DNA of 64,000 nucleotides from Gordius sp. MW1 (lineage: Eukaryota > Nematomorpha > Gordioida > Gordea > Gordiidae): contig OZ038526.1 in assembly GCA_964036665.1 (NCBI GenBank), positions 3,782,001-3,846,000 of the forward strand, in the 5' to 3' direction. Both the position numbers and the translations under genes were made by a program. Numbering within the stretch: position 1 is the first letter of the stretch; each line of letters opens with the position of its first letter. This document shows, in pieces, positions 11,900 to 23,900 of this stretch. The notes under the pieces were generated by a model. The model searched no databases and was not told the DNA's origin. It saw nothing but the letters and a program-made list of their open reading frames with translations.

Positions 11900-12834
11900 A
11901 TGACAAGCCAAATTTTCATAGACATTGGCACCCTATTCTTTCTACTGTGTTCCATCGCCACGGTGGAATGTCAAGGCGGCACGGTGACAAATTTGGGGAC
12001 ATTCAAGTTGGATTCGGACGACGACAACCTGGCTCAAGTTAGAGCCGCGCCCGCCGGCCCAGCTATGTTTAGATCGGCCTCGAGAGGACAAAATGCGGGC
12101 GAATGTCAGGGCATGCTAGGCCGAAGCGCGACACGATCTCAACAACCACAAACTGCAGAGTAATTAAAATGATACCTTGTTGAAATATCTCATGCATGAT
12201 GACTGTTTAGATTTCAGGCGTTGGGGAAAGGCAGTTTAGGGAGATCCGCCACACCGCAAATATTTCAACAAGCCCAAGGCGAATTTTTCCGAACGTGTCA
12301 AAAGTAAGTTATTTTTTCCCATGAGAAATGTATAAGCAAATTTAAATTTAAATAATATTGGGAAAAACATTATAACAGGGGAAGTCAAAGACAGAGTGAA
12401 GATTGCCAAAGGAATTATCGATATTTGGAATGTTTCAACGTGGAGCCGCACGGTGATTTGTATGTGGTCAATATCCCGGGTATTTACGAACAGAGAATAC
12501 GTATCAATACTTGTAGGTCAGTTTTTATGGCAGACCCTTGTTATAAAAATTTAAATTGTTTATCAATATTAAAAATAGTTTCACAATTAATAAATTTTTT
12601 AACTAATTTTCAAAATAAATGAAATTAATATAGGATTTATACTGTTTATATAGGAACAACGTGAAAGACTGTTGCAAAATAGGAAATAAAAAGACCGGTC
12701 ATTGCAAAAAACGATTTTGCAAAAACGAAGTGCTTTTGTTCAAGCCCCCCAACAATTATTTCGAATGTGAATTGGAATTGCCATTTTGCAGTTGCACAGT
12801 AAACATAGGGAATTATATACTTTTTAAAATCTAA
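11900..12834 (+). CDS. Secreted cystine-knot protein, Spätzle-like, gene B of a tandem pair
   Basis: Four exons: 11900-12159, 12211-12303, 12379-12516 and 12654-12834. The chosen ATG at 11900 begins a signal peptide (MTSQIFIDIGTLFFLLCS) cleaved near ATVECQ; an upstream in-frame ATG (11867) would bury it. A low-complexity, Ala/Arg/Gln-rich pro-region follows. The C-terminal half has SEDC, YLECF, the strand VVNIPGIYEQRIRINTC, then CC, GHCKKRFC and the final LPFCSC. The VN...Q.IR...C strand and the Pro-x-CxC end resemble the Spätzle cystine knot. Cysteines, exon borders and phases match gene A, so the two are tandem duplicates. Gene B has a longer pro-region and more G/C-rich coding sequence in exon 1. 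Function inferred: secreted dimeric ligand after proteolytic activation. Confidence 0.65.
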
Positions 12835-13403
12835 TTTGATTTATTAAATGAGCTTCCAACTTCTTCAAACATTTGATAAATATGAACATGGGGGTAGTTG
12901 GGGCTAAACAGTGAACGGCAACAGATATTCCTAAATTTGACAATTTTGCTTAGATTTTGTAAAAACTTTGAGAATTCTTCTTGGCCCTCACTAAATAAAT
13001 ATTAATAGTATACTGCCCTCTAATCTTAAACCTAGCCCATGAATGTGATCTAGTGATGTAAGGTAAGCTGTTATTTTATTTATACCTTAAATTAAATAAA
13101 GTTTGCGACAGAATATTAGGTAAATAGGTTTTGTTACTACAATATTAATTAGTATGTTAAAAGATAGGACGAGAAAAATGCTGTCGAAATTAATAACTTT
13201 ATACCAATTTGCTGTATATTCATTCCGGACGTTTTCTAAAAAACTATAAATACCATAAAAAGATTTTCAGAAATAGCATTTTAGCTCTTAATGACTTTGA
13301 TAAAAATTGATATTAGGTACACATTGAAACATAGTTTAACAAATAACATAAATCAATTTATAACTGTAATATTTCGTATTTATAAAGGTTTAATATCTAA
13401 ATG
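12835..13403. other. AT-rich intergenic stretch
   Basis: Downstream flank of Spätzle-like gene B. I see no coding signal or structured repeat. Confidence 0.4.
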
Positions 13404-13566
13404 CATGGGCGTAGCCAAAAAGGGGGGGGGGCCCCCCCCCCCCCAATTTACAAGAGAAAAAAAAATTTCGATTTGAAAAATTAAAATTTTTTATGTTTTG
13501 CCCTCTCTAATTGAACTTTGAAACGTTTTGCCCCCCCCCCCAAACAAAATCCTGGCTACGCCCATG
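13404..13566. mobile_element. CATGGGCGTAGCC-family MITE, copy 5
   Basis: Perfect inverted ends CATGGGCGTAGCC / GGCTACGCCCATG and a perfect 8-bp target duplication TCTAAATG (13396-13403 and 13567-13574). The inside has G- and C-homopolymers. This is the cleanest copy for defining the family ends. Confidence 0.95.
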
Positions 13567-14397
13567 TCTAAATGGAAACAGTAAAATAATTAAAATTTCA
13601 TGAGCAATGTTAATTCTATTCGTTACACCCTATTCTTATCTATAAATGTAAAAAGCAATGATTTTTGTGTGGGATAACCCGCCCGAGAGAATTAATAACA
13701 TTTTGCCATTGAACCAGACTTTTTATGAATTTCATTTTTGCTTTATTAACTCATATTTTCTTAAAAGGATAAACCGCAGAGCCCATATTGCTATCATAAA
13801 ACCACTACGCCACCGTGTAGCTTTTGCGGGGACGGTCCCATTAGGATTCGAAACTAGTTTTTCAAATTTTCTTCATGTTCAATCAATTTTACTATTCTTT
13901 GATTATTGAAATTTCAAATTTTTTGTTAGAGACGGTTTAAACCTGTTGTTATTATGAATAATAAATTATAAATTTGTCTAAGGAATATTAATAAATTGTT
14001 TATATATATAGAAGAATCTAGTTTCAAAACTTATGAAATTAGTACTTCTAATGAAATTCGAAATTTGTGACACCAAAATAACACAGGTCTACAAATATTA
14101 ACATTGTGATTCCATCCCGCAACCAGACCAATAATTCTGATAGAGAATTTTGCGCTGAATAATTAATCAGTTTTTAGTTTTTTCCAAAACTTTCAGCTTT
14201 TTAGATAAGCTATGTTAAAGGTGCAAAAAATACTCATTTTAACCTTTTTTGAGGCTATGTTGCCATGGCATTTTTTATTATTACTGAAAAATATTGATAC
14301 ATCTCTAGATTAAAGTTTCAGCTATAAGTCCATTGTTTTTTTTGTTTCGCCTCTATATTTAGCAAATTTATTCGCGTTTGCGTGAACCCCTTTCTTT
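13567..14397. other. AT-rich non-coding stretch
   Basis: No gene supported. On the minus strand 13812-13767 contains a good Pol III A-box (TGGCGTAGTGG) but only a weak B-box, so a decayed SINE is possible. Confidence 0.35.
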
Positions 14398-14402
14398 TAT
14401 TA

Positions 14403-14706
14403 ATGCACCCCCACTCACATTTACTTATTATAAGCTACGATGTTTATTACTCAAAATTATCGATTTTTTATGTACACTGCGTTAGTGATGATTTAGCGAT
14501 CATTAATTATTTTACTTCTGAAAGTAGAAAATAAAAGAGAAACAAAAAAATGTAACGTATTGTAAAACCTAGAACGATAATAACTTTCGCGCGCGTATAT
14601 GTTAATAAACTAGTTGATTTGGAATTCGAAATTCAGTAGTTTAATAAACTTAAATAAATAAATAAACTCGATAAGTTCTCCATGATTATTATTATTCGAA
14701 AGAATT
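14403..14706 (+). repeat. 5' LTR of TRIM-like element
   Basis: Starts ATGCACCCCCACTCAC and ends TCGAAAGAATT. It contains a conserved GCGCGCG patch and TTAATAAACTAG near its 3' half. Paired with 15588-15891. Confidence 0.7.
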
Positions 14707-15587
14707 TGGTGTCAGACCAAAGGAAATTATACTCGGGTTAAGAAAAACAATTTGGTAAAAGAGCATATACCCATCCACAATTAAACCCATGAATTATTCA
14801 ACAAAAGGAAAGTTCTTGAAATTAAAATTGCGTTAATTTCACCCGACGAAGCATGAGAAAATTCCTCAATATTCCATAGACAATTCAGATAAAAATACTA
14901 ATTATCCAAAATCAGTCCTTAGGAATTCTAAAGTCAAAATTCTTCATGTCTGGTAAAATTAAATTCTAACACACTGGAAGTACTCACATACAATAAATTA
15001 AAAAAATGTTATTTAACCCCTCATCGCGTTTTCTGTTACTATAATTTAACGGTTTGCGTATGATTTTGATAAAATTAGGAAGGGTTGGCGAGAATAATGG
15101 ATGATAAAATGTAAAATGATGATAAAATGTAAAATGGCAAGTTACAGTATAGGAATCAACTTAAAGTTGATAATTGTAAATTGTATTGTATTAATTGAAA
15201 TGCCAGAAATTTTTTAAAAAATTGACATTACCAAACCGGGTAATAAGGTAATGGTTTCTAGAAAAGAGCCTAAAACCTTGGTTTTTGGGGCACTGAACTC
15301 AGTTAATAAGTCAACCTCGGGTTTATGAGGAACGGGATTTTATTAAAAAACCCGTATCCTTGATTTCGGTAAGTGGTGTCGATGTCGATAGGCATAAATT
15401 TGAAGTATGGCATATTAAAAGTCATTTTGATGCCAATGCCGAATTTATCTTGCCGAATTAAATTTATCTTCCTTAATATTAAATTCTATTTTCGTACTAA
15501 CCAACAACAAACATGTATCATCAATTACGAAGAAGATAGGTTACTTTTCCAACCACTATACGTTATTTATAATGTGATGTTATATTC

Positions 15588-15891
15588 ATGCACCCCCACT
15601 CACATTTACTTATTATACGTTACGATATTTATTACTCATAATTATCGATTTTTTATGTACACTTCGTTAGTGATGATTTAGCGATCATTAATTATTTTAC
15701 CTCTGAAAGTAGAAAATAAAAGGGAAACAAAAAAATGTAACGTATTATGAAACCCAGAACGATAATAACTTTCGCGCGCGTATATATTTATTAATAAACT
15801 AGTTGATTTGGAATTCGAAATTCAGTAGTTTAATAAACTTAAATAAATAAATTCGATAAATTCTCCATGATTATTATTATTCGAAAGAATT
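15588..15891 (+). repeat. 3' LTR of TRIM-like element
   Basis: Same start and end motifs as 14403-14706, differing by scattered substitutions and small compensating indels. It is followed by the TATTA duplication. Confidence 0.7.
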
Positions 15892-16204
15892 TATTATTAT
15901 CGGAAATGACATTAAATTTAATGATTGATGGAAGTGATAAATTAAATTTTATGATGTGAGGTACCGAAAATCAAATTTCATTTCCCTTTACAACATGCGT
16001 ATCTATGACATGTGATATATTGTTTACTTCTACCCTTGCACTGCACTTCCCCAAAGTTTGGATTTTTTTTTGCCATAACCGTAAATATTTAATCTTGGCG
16101 ATAATGGTGATTTCCCAATGCTAAGCTACGTAGGTTCTTCAATGACTGTGCTACTTGTACCAGTATCGAATTGAAAAGTGAACGGTCTCTGATTGATTAA
16201 AACG

Positions 16205-17536
16205 TCGATCTTAGTTTTCGTTACTCAGATATAGTTCTTGACGGCGGATTTGACCAGCAATCGCGAGCCAGGTGTTTGGTCTACCACACCTATAATATAC
16301 TATTTTCTTGTTGTTCCTAAAGGTGCTAAGATTAGGAACATTTTTTGAAAAAGTCTTAAAGTTATTAGTCAAATTCATAGTTGGATATTTTTTATCCCTA
16401 TGTAATTTATTTATGTCCAAATCGTTAGAGGTTTCGCCTTTAATTGATGAAAGAGCAAGAGCCAAATTACTATTTCGTCAAATGTTATATTGTCCTTGGG
16501 GTATTTAGTTCTTATTTCAACATTTAATCTAGGTAATTTTACTCCTAGGATAAAAATATCTCTTAAAATTTCATCAATGGGTAATTTATATTGGCAGCGA
16601 TTGATAATATTTTTTAGCTTAATCGAATAATCAATTATAGGTTCATTAGTTCTCTCGTACCGAAATAACATTTCCCTGTAATAATAAATCGAATTTTTAT
16701 CAGAATCATAGACTTGATAGACTGCTCATGGCATATGTTGCTTATGGTTAATCGTGTGTCAAATTTTCCTCCATTTGAAGAGGGCAACTGGTGTATTTTA
16801 ACCATGTAATTTTGCCCTATAACAGTCAATTTTCCTCACTAGTTTATAAATTAAAACGAACGTCAATAAATTAATATTATACAAAATAGCAATTAATACT
16901 GATGGCGCTATATTATTAAACAAACTATAATAGCATTTTTTACATTTTTAATTTTTATGTATTTTTTAAATGATATTTATTTTAAAATGCTGTTTTTGAT
17001 ATCTACAAAATTCAATTTTTTTTATTTACCTTATAAAGATTATTTAATTTGCGAAAATTACGAATTTCTATATGATCACCACTTTACAATGTGCCTTTCA
17101 AAATGGTGGAAAAAAGGTACACATTATGTGCGTTGATGAGCAGTCTATCAAGTCTATGATCAGAATATATCCGTATTAAAGATTTCTTAACCTCCTTGTA
17201 AGTTACATTATCAACATCCTTCGGATAAATCTCACTTCTTAGTTTACTTAGATGAGAGGTGCTTATGTAAGCTAATAAAATAATTTTTCTCAAATCTCCG
17301 ATAATATTTCTAAGACGAAAGATTAATTCCAAATGATATAAATAATCTTCAATACTTTTAGTTGAATCATATGGTATAATATCTCTAACCCTATCAAGAG
17401 AATTTACGGAATATGATTCGTAATTTTGAATCCATATCGGGCTTCTTCTTGGTCATCCTGATTAACAAAGGCTAGCAGCACTCATTATGGAATATTTTTT
17501 GGGTTTAGAAGTTTTTCCTCGTCGCCAAATGTAGTG
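16205..17536 (-). pseudogene. Decayed LTR-retrotransposon gag
   Basis: Read on the minus strand, a PBS-like TGGCGACGAGG (near 17520) follows the candidate LTR. Gag-like segments come next: 17084-17400 (SIEDYLYHLELIFRLRNI...), 16411-16671 (NEPIIDYSIKLKNIINRC, then LRDIFILGVK) and 16211-16465 ending in a CxxCG zinc-knuckle half (YYRCGRPNTW). Frames are broken and about 250 bp of AT-rich sequence separates the first two segments. No protease or polymerase follows towards 16200, so the copy is truncated. Confidence 0.6.
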
Positions 17537-17800
17537 AAGTGGCAAACCAAACAAACAAATCTTTATTTCAATAACCGCGAGTAATTATAAGCAGACGATA
17601 AATTCATATATACAAAATAGGTAATTTGCATAAGGTGTATTTTCAAGTGTTACAAATAACGAGGCGTATAATTAAATAACAAAACCGTCACTACAGAAAT
17701 AAAAAAATCAAATTATTTCACTGCAGGCTTCACGTTAAACACCTCAAAATTGAACTTTGTTTTTGATTTTACATATGCCATAATTCTATAAGTTTAACAG
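17531..17800 (-). repeat. Candidate LTR of the decayed gag element
   Basis: On the minus strand it would run from TGTTAAACTTATAG to CACTTCACTACA, carrying AATAAAG, and end just before the PBS-like TGGCGACGAGG. No second copy is visible in the window, so the borders are inferred from the TG...CA rule only. Confidence 0.35.
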
Positions 17801-18237
17801 AACTGAATATACATATACCTAGTAAAGTTGACTTTTAGAATAGTGCTCATTTAATCCACTAATAGGCAAAGATATTTTGCGTCATAAACCGCTGTTAGAT
17901 TTTAAGATAGTTATACAGGGGTAACTTAGGCCAAAAAGCCCTCATTTGCAAACCCTATTTTCATGTTAATGTAATGGCGAAATCTTCCTTTGATAGTTCT
18001 ACACATATCATTTTGAAACTCGGTAGTGACCATTGTTTTTACAATCCTAAATTGCAGTTTATATTAATTTCCATACTTGGAATACGCAATTAAATCAAGT
18101 CACATTTAAATCACATAAAACTACGTGACATTGATAAGACTTAGCTATTAATTAGAGACCTAAGAGTATGAAAAAAACTAAAATCAGCTGATATTTAAGG
18201 ACATTTGGATTTTAAGGATCTCTACTAAGTGTATAAT

Positions 18238-20138
18238 ATGTCTCAAAATATGAGCAATGTTACCAATCCTTCGGTTCCAAATTCTTCACCATCCTTAATA
18301 TCGCCTACGAATAACCCATTACTATTAAAAGGGGTCCCAAACTTAGATGGTATAAATCAGGCATCAAAGCAGCAACCATCATTTTTATCGAATGTTAATA
18401 ATCCTCTGTTATTGAGAGGTGCACCAAATTTAGGAGGGGTTAATCAAACTCAGTCTGGAGAAGTAGGTGGTTTGCCTTATCAAAATTTTAATGCTAACAA
18501 TAACAACAACAACATTAACAATGAAAGTAAGAATATTTAGATTAATAAGCAATTTTCAAGCTTTAGCTGGTAATGTTCAAAATCAAAATAATTCAAACGA
18601 TTCAACAAATATTAAATTGTATCAAACGAGTGCTGTTGAGTAATAATAATATTTATTTTTTAACATTGATAGTCCTGTACACATTTCATTGGATGTACCT
18701 GTTAGTGATCTTTCTAAGCAGAATTTAGTCAATGACAATAATAATGTATGGGATTGGATCCACAAATCTGGATCAAGCCTTATGAATAAAGTTATTGAAA
18801 AAACTAAAGTATTTAATATATAAAATTATGCCTTTTACTAGTTTTACCTATAGAGTTTTTTTACAATTTAAACTTTTTAATTTTTTCATATCCTTAAAAT
18901 TGGTTATTTAATCATTCTTTAGGATTCTGTTGACACAGTAATTACAACCTTTGATCCACAGATGAAGAACTATTTGAGTAAACAATATTTTTAATGACAT
19001 TTTCATTATTAATTTTTAGAACCATTTAAAAAAATCAATCTTTTCATTGGCACAAGAGATCTTTCAAAGCAAAAAATTATCAAAAATGCTTTTCAAAAAG
19101 CATTTGGGCCAATCAATATTCAAAACACACATATGGATCATACTTTATTTCCAAACATTGCTGCGCAAATTGTAGGTTTTTCTGTAGCTTTCCATGCTTG
19201 CGAGCAAATAGCAGAAAAAATTAAAAATTCTTCATCCATCTTAATTGGTACTTCTAGCAATGATGGTCAGGAAAGTGTAAATTTGGCTTTTATTATTGAG
19301 CCTTTTATAGTGGAAATAACTCCATCAAAGTAATTTAAAACTTATTATTTATATTTTACAAAACTACACTATTTTTAAGTACATATTAAAGTAACATCTT
19401 TTTGAATTCTATTGCTGTATTCAGATTTTAGGTTGATCATTTTTATTTAATGGCTATGCTCTAGGTGTTAACAAATGATTCTAACAACTTTTCCCATTCA
19501 GCTAGACATTTTATCTTAAAAAAGTATATGCTAATGGCTTAAAAATGTTTTAATTTGGAAATAATGTGATATCTAGAGTTCTTCAAAATGTTTTTTGATA
19601 CCCTTATTATCACCTAATTTAAATTGTTTTACAAAATGTAAGCCAAATTCCACCCTAATTATTAACTTGACTCATGCAAGACTTTAAATTTATCCCAGGT
19701 TTTATTCCCTTTTAAGCCTAAATCCTATTTTGGTTATAATTCTATCATTCCACTACAAGCACCACACCACTAATTGTTACCTGATATTTATTACTCGAAC
19801 CCTATAGTTGGTACCACAGCTATTGCATGTACCTAATCGAGATATGTAATGGGGGTCCGAAGCCCTTGCAGATATACACGGATACCATACCCCTACCCAA
19901 CGAACTAGTGGAATACATGAAGGGGCAAACGCCACCCAATTACCCAAACAAATCATCCGGCCTGCCAGTTACCCTGCAACAGGCCCTAGCTAAAGTGAAA
20001 AACGGCGACCACGTCGGCTCTGCCACCCTGGATTGGGCTCATGCTATAGCCGGCCGACCAACTGAAGAGCTATTGACCGGACCGCTGGACACTTTGATTC
20101 AAATGTACAAGTTGAAAAACCAAGTCACCACAAATTAA
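18238..20138 (+). CDS. PRRC1: PRRC1 (proline-rich coiled-coil 1) homologue
   Basis: Six exons: 18238-18526, 18561-18639, 18673-18808, 18923-18977, 19020-19329 and 19808-20138, all phase-consistent. The first exons encode a low-complexity Asn/Ser/Pro/Gln-rich region with a duplicated NPLLL(K/R)G segment. Then comes the conserved core: SSLMNKVIEKTK, DSVDTVITTFDPQMK, an NTPase-fold-like stretch with FIGTRDLSKQKIIKNAF, IVGFSVAFHACEQIAEKIK and the C-terminal ETF-like block LQIYTDTIPLPNELVEYMK followed by DWAHAIAGR. In animals PRRC1 acts at ER exit sites and in PKA regulation. Introns are 33-114 nt except the last (478 nt). The last exon is clearly more G/C-rich than the others. It lies tail-to-tail with ASL. 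Confidence 0.92.
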
Positions 20139-20935
20139 CGTTAAAACAACAACGCCCCTTCCCATTTATTATACATCGACGTTATTTTTATGTTATGGGT
20201 TTTAAGTTGTTAATTTTTTTTTATAAATTAAAATAATTCATTAATGCTTTATCTAAGTAGAAATATAAAATTGAATAATCATATATATAATTAAACTGTA
20301 CGTTTTATTCAAATTAATTAATAAAAGTATCACATGGGTAAAATACATTGGTAAATAAAATACTACAAAAAAAACGCGTTAAAAACTAATTGGATGGCAT
20401 TGATTCGTGTATGGAAATCGTGTTGGATTTGACCATTTCCATAGTGATCTTTTGCCTGACGTAGAAGAATACCTTAGGTTCTACAATAGTTATTAATTTA
20501 TTTCGTTCACGTTCAAGTGTGCACACACCTTTTGGGTTCCCCTTCTCGGGGTTCATTTGTTTCAGAGCATACATATTAATGTTTAGATATAGAAATTTAA
20601 AGTCACGTTACTTTACTACATATCCACTATGTAGTGGACATAATATTTTGTTAATTACGAAAAATAAACTTATTTCAATATACAACCTAAAGATTTTATC
20701 TTATTAAACAAGGCATATTTATTATTGAATCTATCATAAAAAGCGTTCTTCTTCATACAACTCTTACCTTTTATAAAAATCTCTTCGGATATCGAAATTC
20801 GACGACTTTAAGCAATAATTTATTGTAACCAATAACAAAAGTCACACATTGACTGGCATAATAAAAGACACGAAAGGTCAATAAAACCACGATTGAATCA
20901 ATAAAAAATCGTTTTTTGTAAAGATGGAACACCGA
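20139..20935. other. AT-rich region between convergent PRRC1 and ASL
   Basis: Contains the 3' flanks of both genes. A short open frame at 20392-20574 (minus) could be split by a 48-nt intron-like segment, but it matches nothing I recognise, so I do not call a gene. Confidence 0.4.
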
Positions 20936-23900
20936 TCATTGGGGGTCGGGATTTTTATTTTGGTCATTGACGAAGGCTTGCAGCAGTTTGATTTGTCGCA
21001 AAACGCTGGCCGTACTAGTGCCCCCCGTGCAGGAGTACTGCTCTATGCTCTTCTGGTAATCCCACATCTCACCTATGTCTTCCTCGAAAAGGTCGCTATT
21101 AGTAAATTATTAAATGCAGGGCTCGTTTTTATAACACCCGTCCCCCCATCCCAGATTGTAAAATGTTATGTAGAAAATTTCTTAAGTTTAAAAAAGTCGG
21201 TCATGCAATCGATAATAATGAAACTAACTTTTCCACTCTCGTTTAGAGTTATGGTTGCCAAAACAACTACAATAACCTCAAAGATCAAGAACACAAAATT
21301 TAAAGAAGGGATAAAATATTTTATAAAAATTATACGGACAAGCCACCTAACAATTACATGTTAAATATTTAAAAATATTAATTAAGCATTTTAAAAATTT
21401 GTTTTCCTTTTTCATAGCCATATGTTGGGGTCGAAAGCAGGGGCGTAGCCAGATTTGGAATTTAACGAGGGCAATAATGATTGAGAGAGGGGCAAATGAT
21501 AACGTTTTGAAATTCTCGCCATAATTTTATTAAATTTTAAATGATTTCTGGATTTAGAGGGGGGCAGCCGTCCCTCCCTGCCACTTTAACCGTGCAATAT
21601 GACTTTTACATTAAATATCTCCGAATAATCCAAACACCTAGTTTTACCTAATCTTTTTGAGCTCCTCCACGGTCAACTTATTAAGGGTGGTACCTTTATC
21701 TTCGGCCAATTTAACCATACTCCCTACTACGTGGTGAGCTTCTCTGAAAGCCATCTATTTTGAAAATACATTACTATATGCTAATCCAATTATAAAATTT
21801 TAGGGTCAGCATCTACAAGTAAACAAGTTTAAAGGTGTATCTTTAACAAAAAATTTACAAATATATTACTAAAATTTATATAATTTACACACAAAAAAAA
21901 TGCGAAATTACCCCTTTTTTCACGAGATAATAGGCTACATCGGTGGCCAGCATATCCGGCGACAGGGCAGCCTTGAGGTTGGCCGCGTTTACCTGTGGTA
22001 AGAATGATAGTAACGGTAAAATTTTTTGAATCGTCGGAAAAGACATTTGCGAGCCCACCGATTAAACTCTAAATATTAATTTTTGCTCCATTTTACGAGC
22101 AAAAACCATCAGCATTGACGACCAGTCTTACCATTTAGAAAGCCTTAGCGATGACTTAGGCGCTCGACCAAATAACTGGGGTCTCGATTAATAAAACTTG
22201 CTCGATCCTTGGTAATAACCAAAAAAAGTTTACTTGGAAAGTGGCCACGACGCCGGACATGATGGCAAGCATGGCCGAGAGGGCGTCCATGGAATCGAAC
22301 AAAATGGCTTTGTCTTCTTGCAAATCCTTGTTATAGGAGGAGGGCAAGCCCTTGAGCACGGTTAAAAATGTCGTCAGGTTACCGATCAGGCGTCCGCTCT
22401 TGCCCCGGATAAGTTCCAAGCTATCCGCGTTCTTCTTTTGCGGCATCAAACTGCTCCCCGTCCTAAAGTTTTTTACAAGCATTTAAGGCTCAAATTAAAG
22501 TTGTGGCACATCAATTTGAATATAGTCAGAAATAATCAATCCATTAATATAAATCCCACGAGACCATTAATAAAACACCCTTGATCTTTTTTAATGCAGT
22601 CAAGTTATATTTGATATGAAATACGAGTATCGTACGTATAAGCGTCGGATAGTTTGATGAACCCGAATTCTTTGGTAGAATACAAGATTAGATCTTCGGC
22701 CATTTTGCTTAGGTGGATACCGACTATGGCGGCCCATTGCAACAAATCCACTACAAATAAACCCCGTAATATAGTATAAAGCGAAAGCTTCGCGAAAAAG
22801 AGGCAATGTTTCCTGAGCTAAACAAGTCAAAGTAGCGTGAGCCTGACCGGGGGTTTTAAAGACAGGAGCGAAATTTTAACACGTAAAACCTCGTAAGTTA
22901 AATTTTTTGGTGACATTTTAATATCGATTTATAAACGAGCTAGCTTCGCGTCCCTTTTTTAATTTTGGATATTATAATTTATGTAATGACTGCAAAAATT
23001 TTCCGGTTCTCGTAATGAACCTTTATGTAATGAGTTTTGCGAACTTTTGAAAAAATATCACAGACAAATTAAAAGTGTATTAAATTAAAAATTATTAAAT
23101 TGCAGTGTTTTTAGCGAGTCAGACCGAACAAGATTACGACAGTAATACATTTATTAATCTTTATGATTACCGACAAAGTCTCGATTGGCGGTGGCGTCCA
23201 AGCTATTTTGCGACACGTGGTCAAAACCCAGGCGAGCGGCCAAAGTCTCCCTATCGAACCCGGCTAACGGGTTCCCAGCCAAGGCCCCGCTACCAAGAGT
23301 AAGTACGTTGATGTCGTGTTCTTCCAGCTGAATCGCGCTAACCAATTTACGAAGGTCCCTGTTGAAGGCCCAACCGTAACTCAAGAGCCAGTGGCTGAAG
23401 GCTATGGGCTGAGCCCTCTGCATGTGCGTGTAACCGGGAAAAATGAGCGTTTCTGTGGAGCCGTTTTGGTCCGAGTCCTAACAAAAAAGCGATATTTTAA
23501 AACCTTCTTCAATCTAAATTGATAGGTGTTAACTTCCACAATTTAGCTTTTCGTTGTCAGAGGCCGTTTAGGGGTTTTTAATAAACTCTTAAAACTACTA
23601 ACAACTAAAAAGAGCAATTTACGCATTGATGGTAAAATATTAGGCGAACAAAGTTTAAAAGGGTAATGCTTTTAAATAACCAAGATATCAAAATAAGTAA
23701 GGTTCAACACGTCCTTGATATATGTTGAAATTGAAATATGTAGGGCTTTCCAGCGTACCTATTGGTGCCAAATAAAATGTAATTGTGCCTTTCGAGTTCG
23801 ACTAAGTCGCGATCAGATACTGTCAACACCCGCAAAGTCACTTTCTCAACCCGAACCACCCCTAAAGTGGGGGAAAAGCGGTGTGCTAAACTGCCTAAAT

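Larger units (their letters stand above)
14403..15891 (+). mobile_element. Small non-coding LTR element (TRIM-like)
   Basis: Two 304-bp direct repeats, 14403-14706 and 15588-15891, are a few percent diverged and flank 881 bp without coding capacity. The whole unit is bounded by a perfect 5-bp duplication TATTA (14398-14402, 15892-15896). Directly after the first repeat comes TGGTGTCAGACC, similar to the tRNA primer-binding sites of some Ty3/gypsy elements, which sets the orientation. I see no clear polypurine tract and the repeats do not start with TG, so the exact LTR borders may be off by a base or two. Confidence 0.7.

Noticed and set aside
13767-13812. tRNA-like A-box TGGCGTAGTGG on the minus strand
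   Set aside because: The following B-box (GGTTTATCC) is poor, the spacing is about 7 nt short, and no acceptor stem pairs. At best a decayed SINE.
15373-15681. 102-codon frame inside the TRIM-like element
   Set aside because: It runs across the element interior into the 3' repeat, has no motif, and is not shared with the 5' repeat.
20392-20574. Possible two-exon small gene (minus) ending ISIHESMPSN
   Set aside because: No family recognised, the supposed intron is arbitrary, and the region is the shared 3' flank of PRRC1 and ASL.
20924-21364. 146-codon open frame on the plus strand
   Set aside because: It is the antisense shadow of the last ASL exon, which reads clearly on the minus strand.
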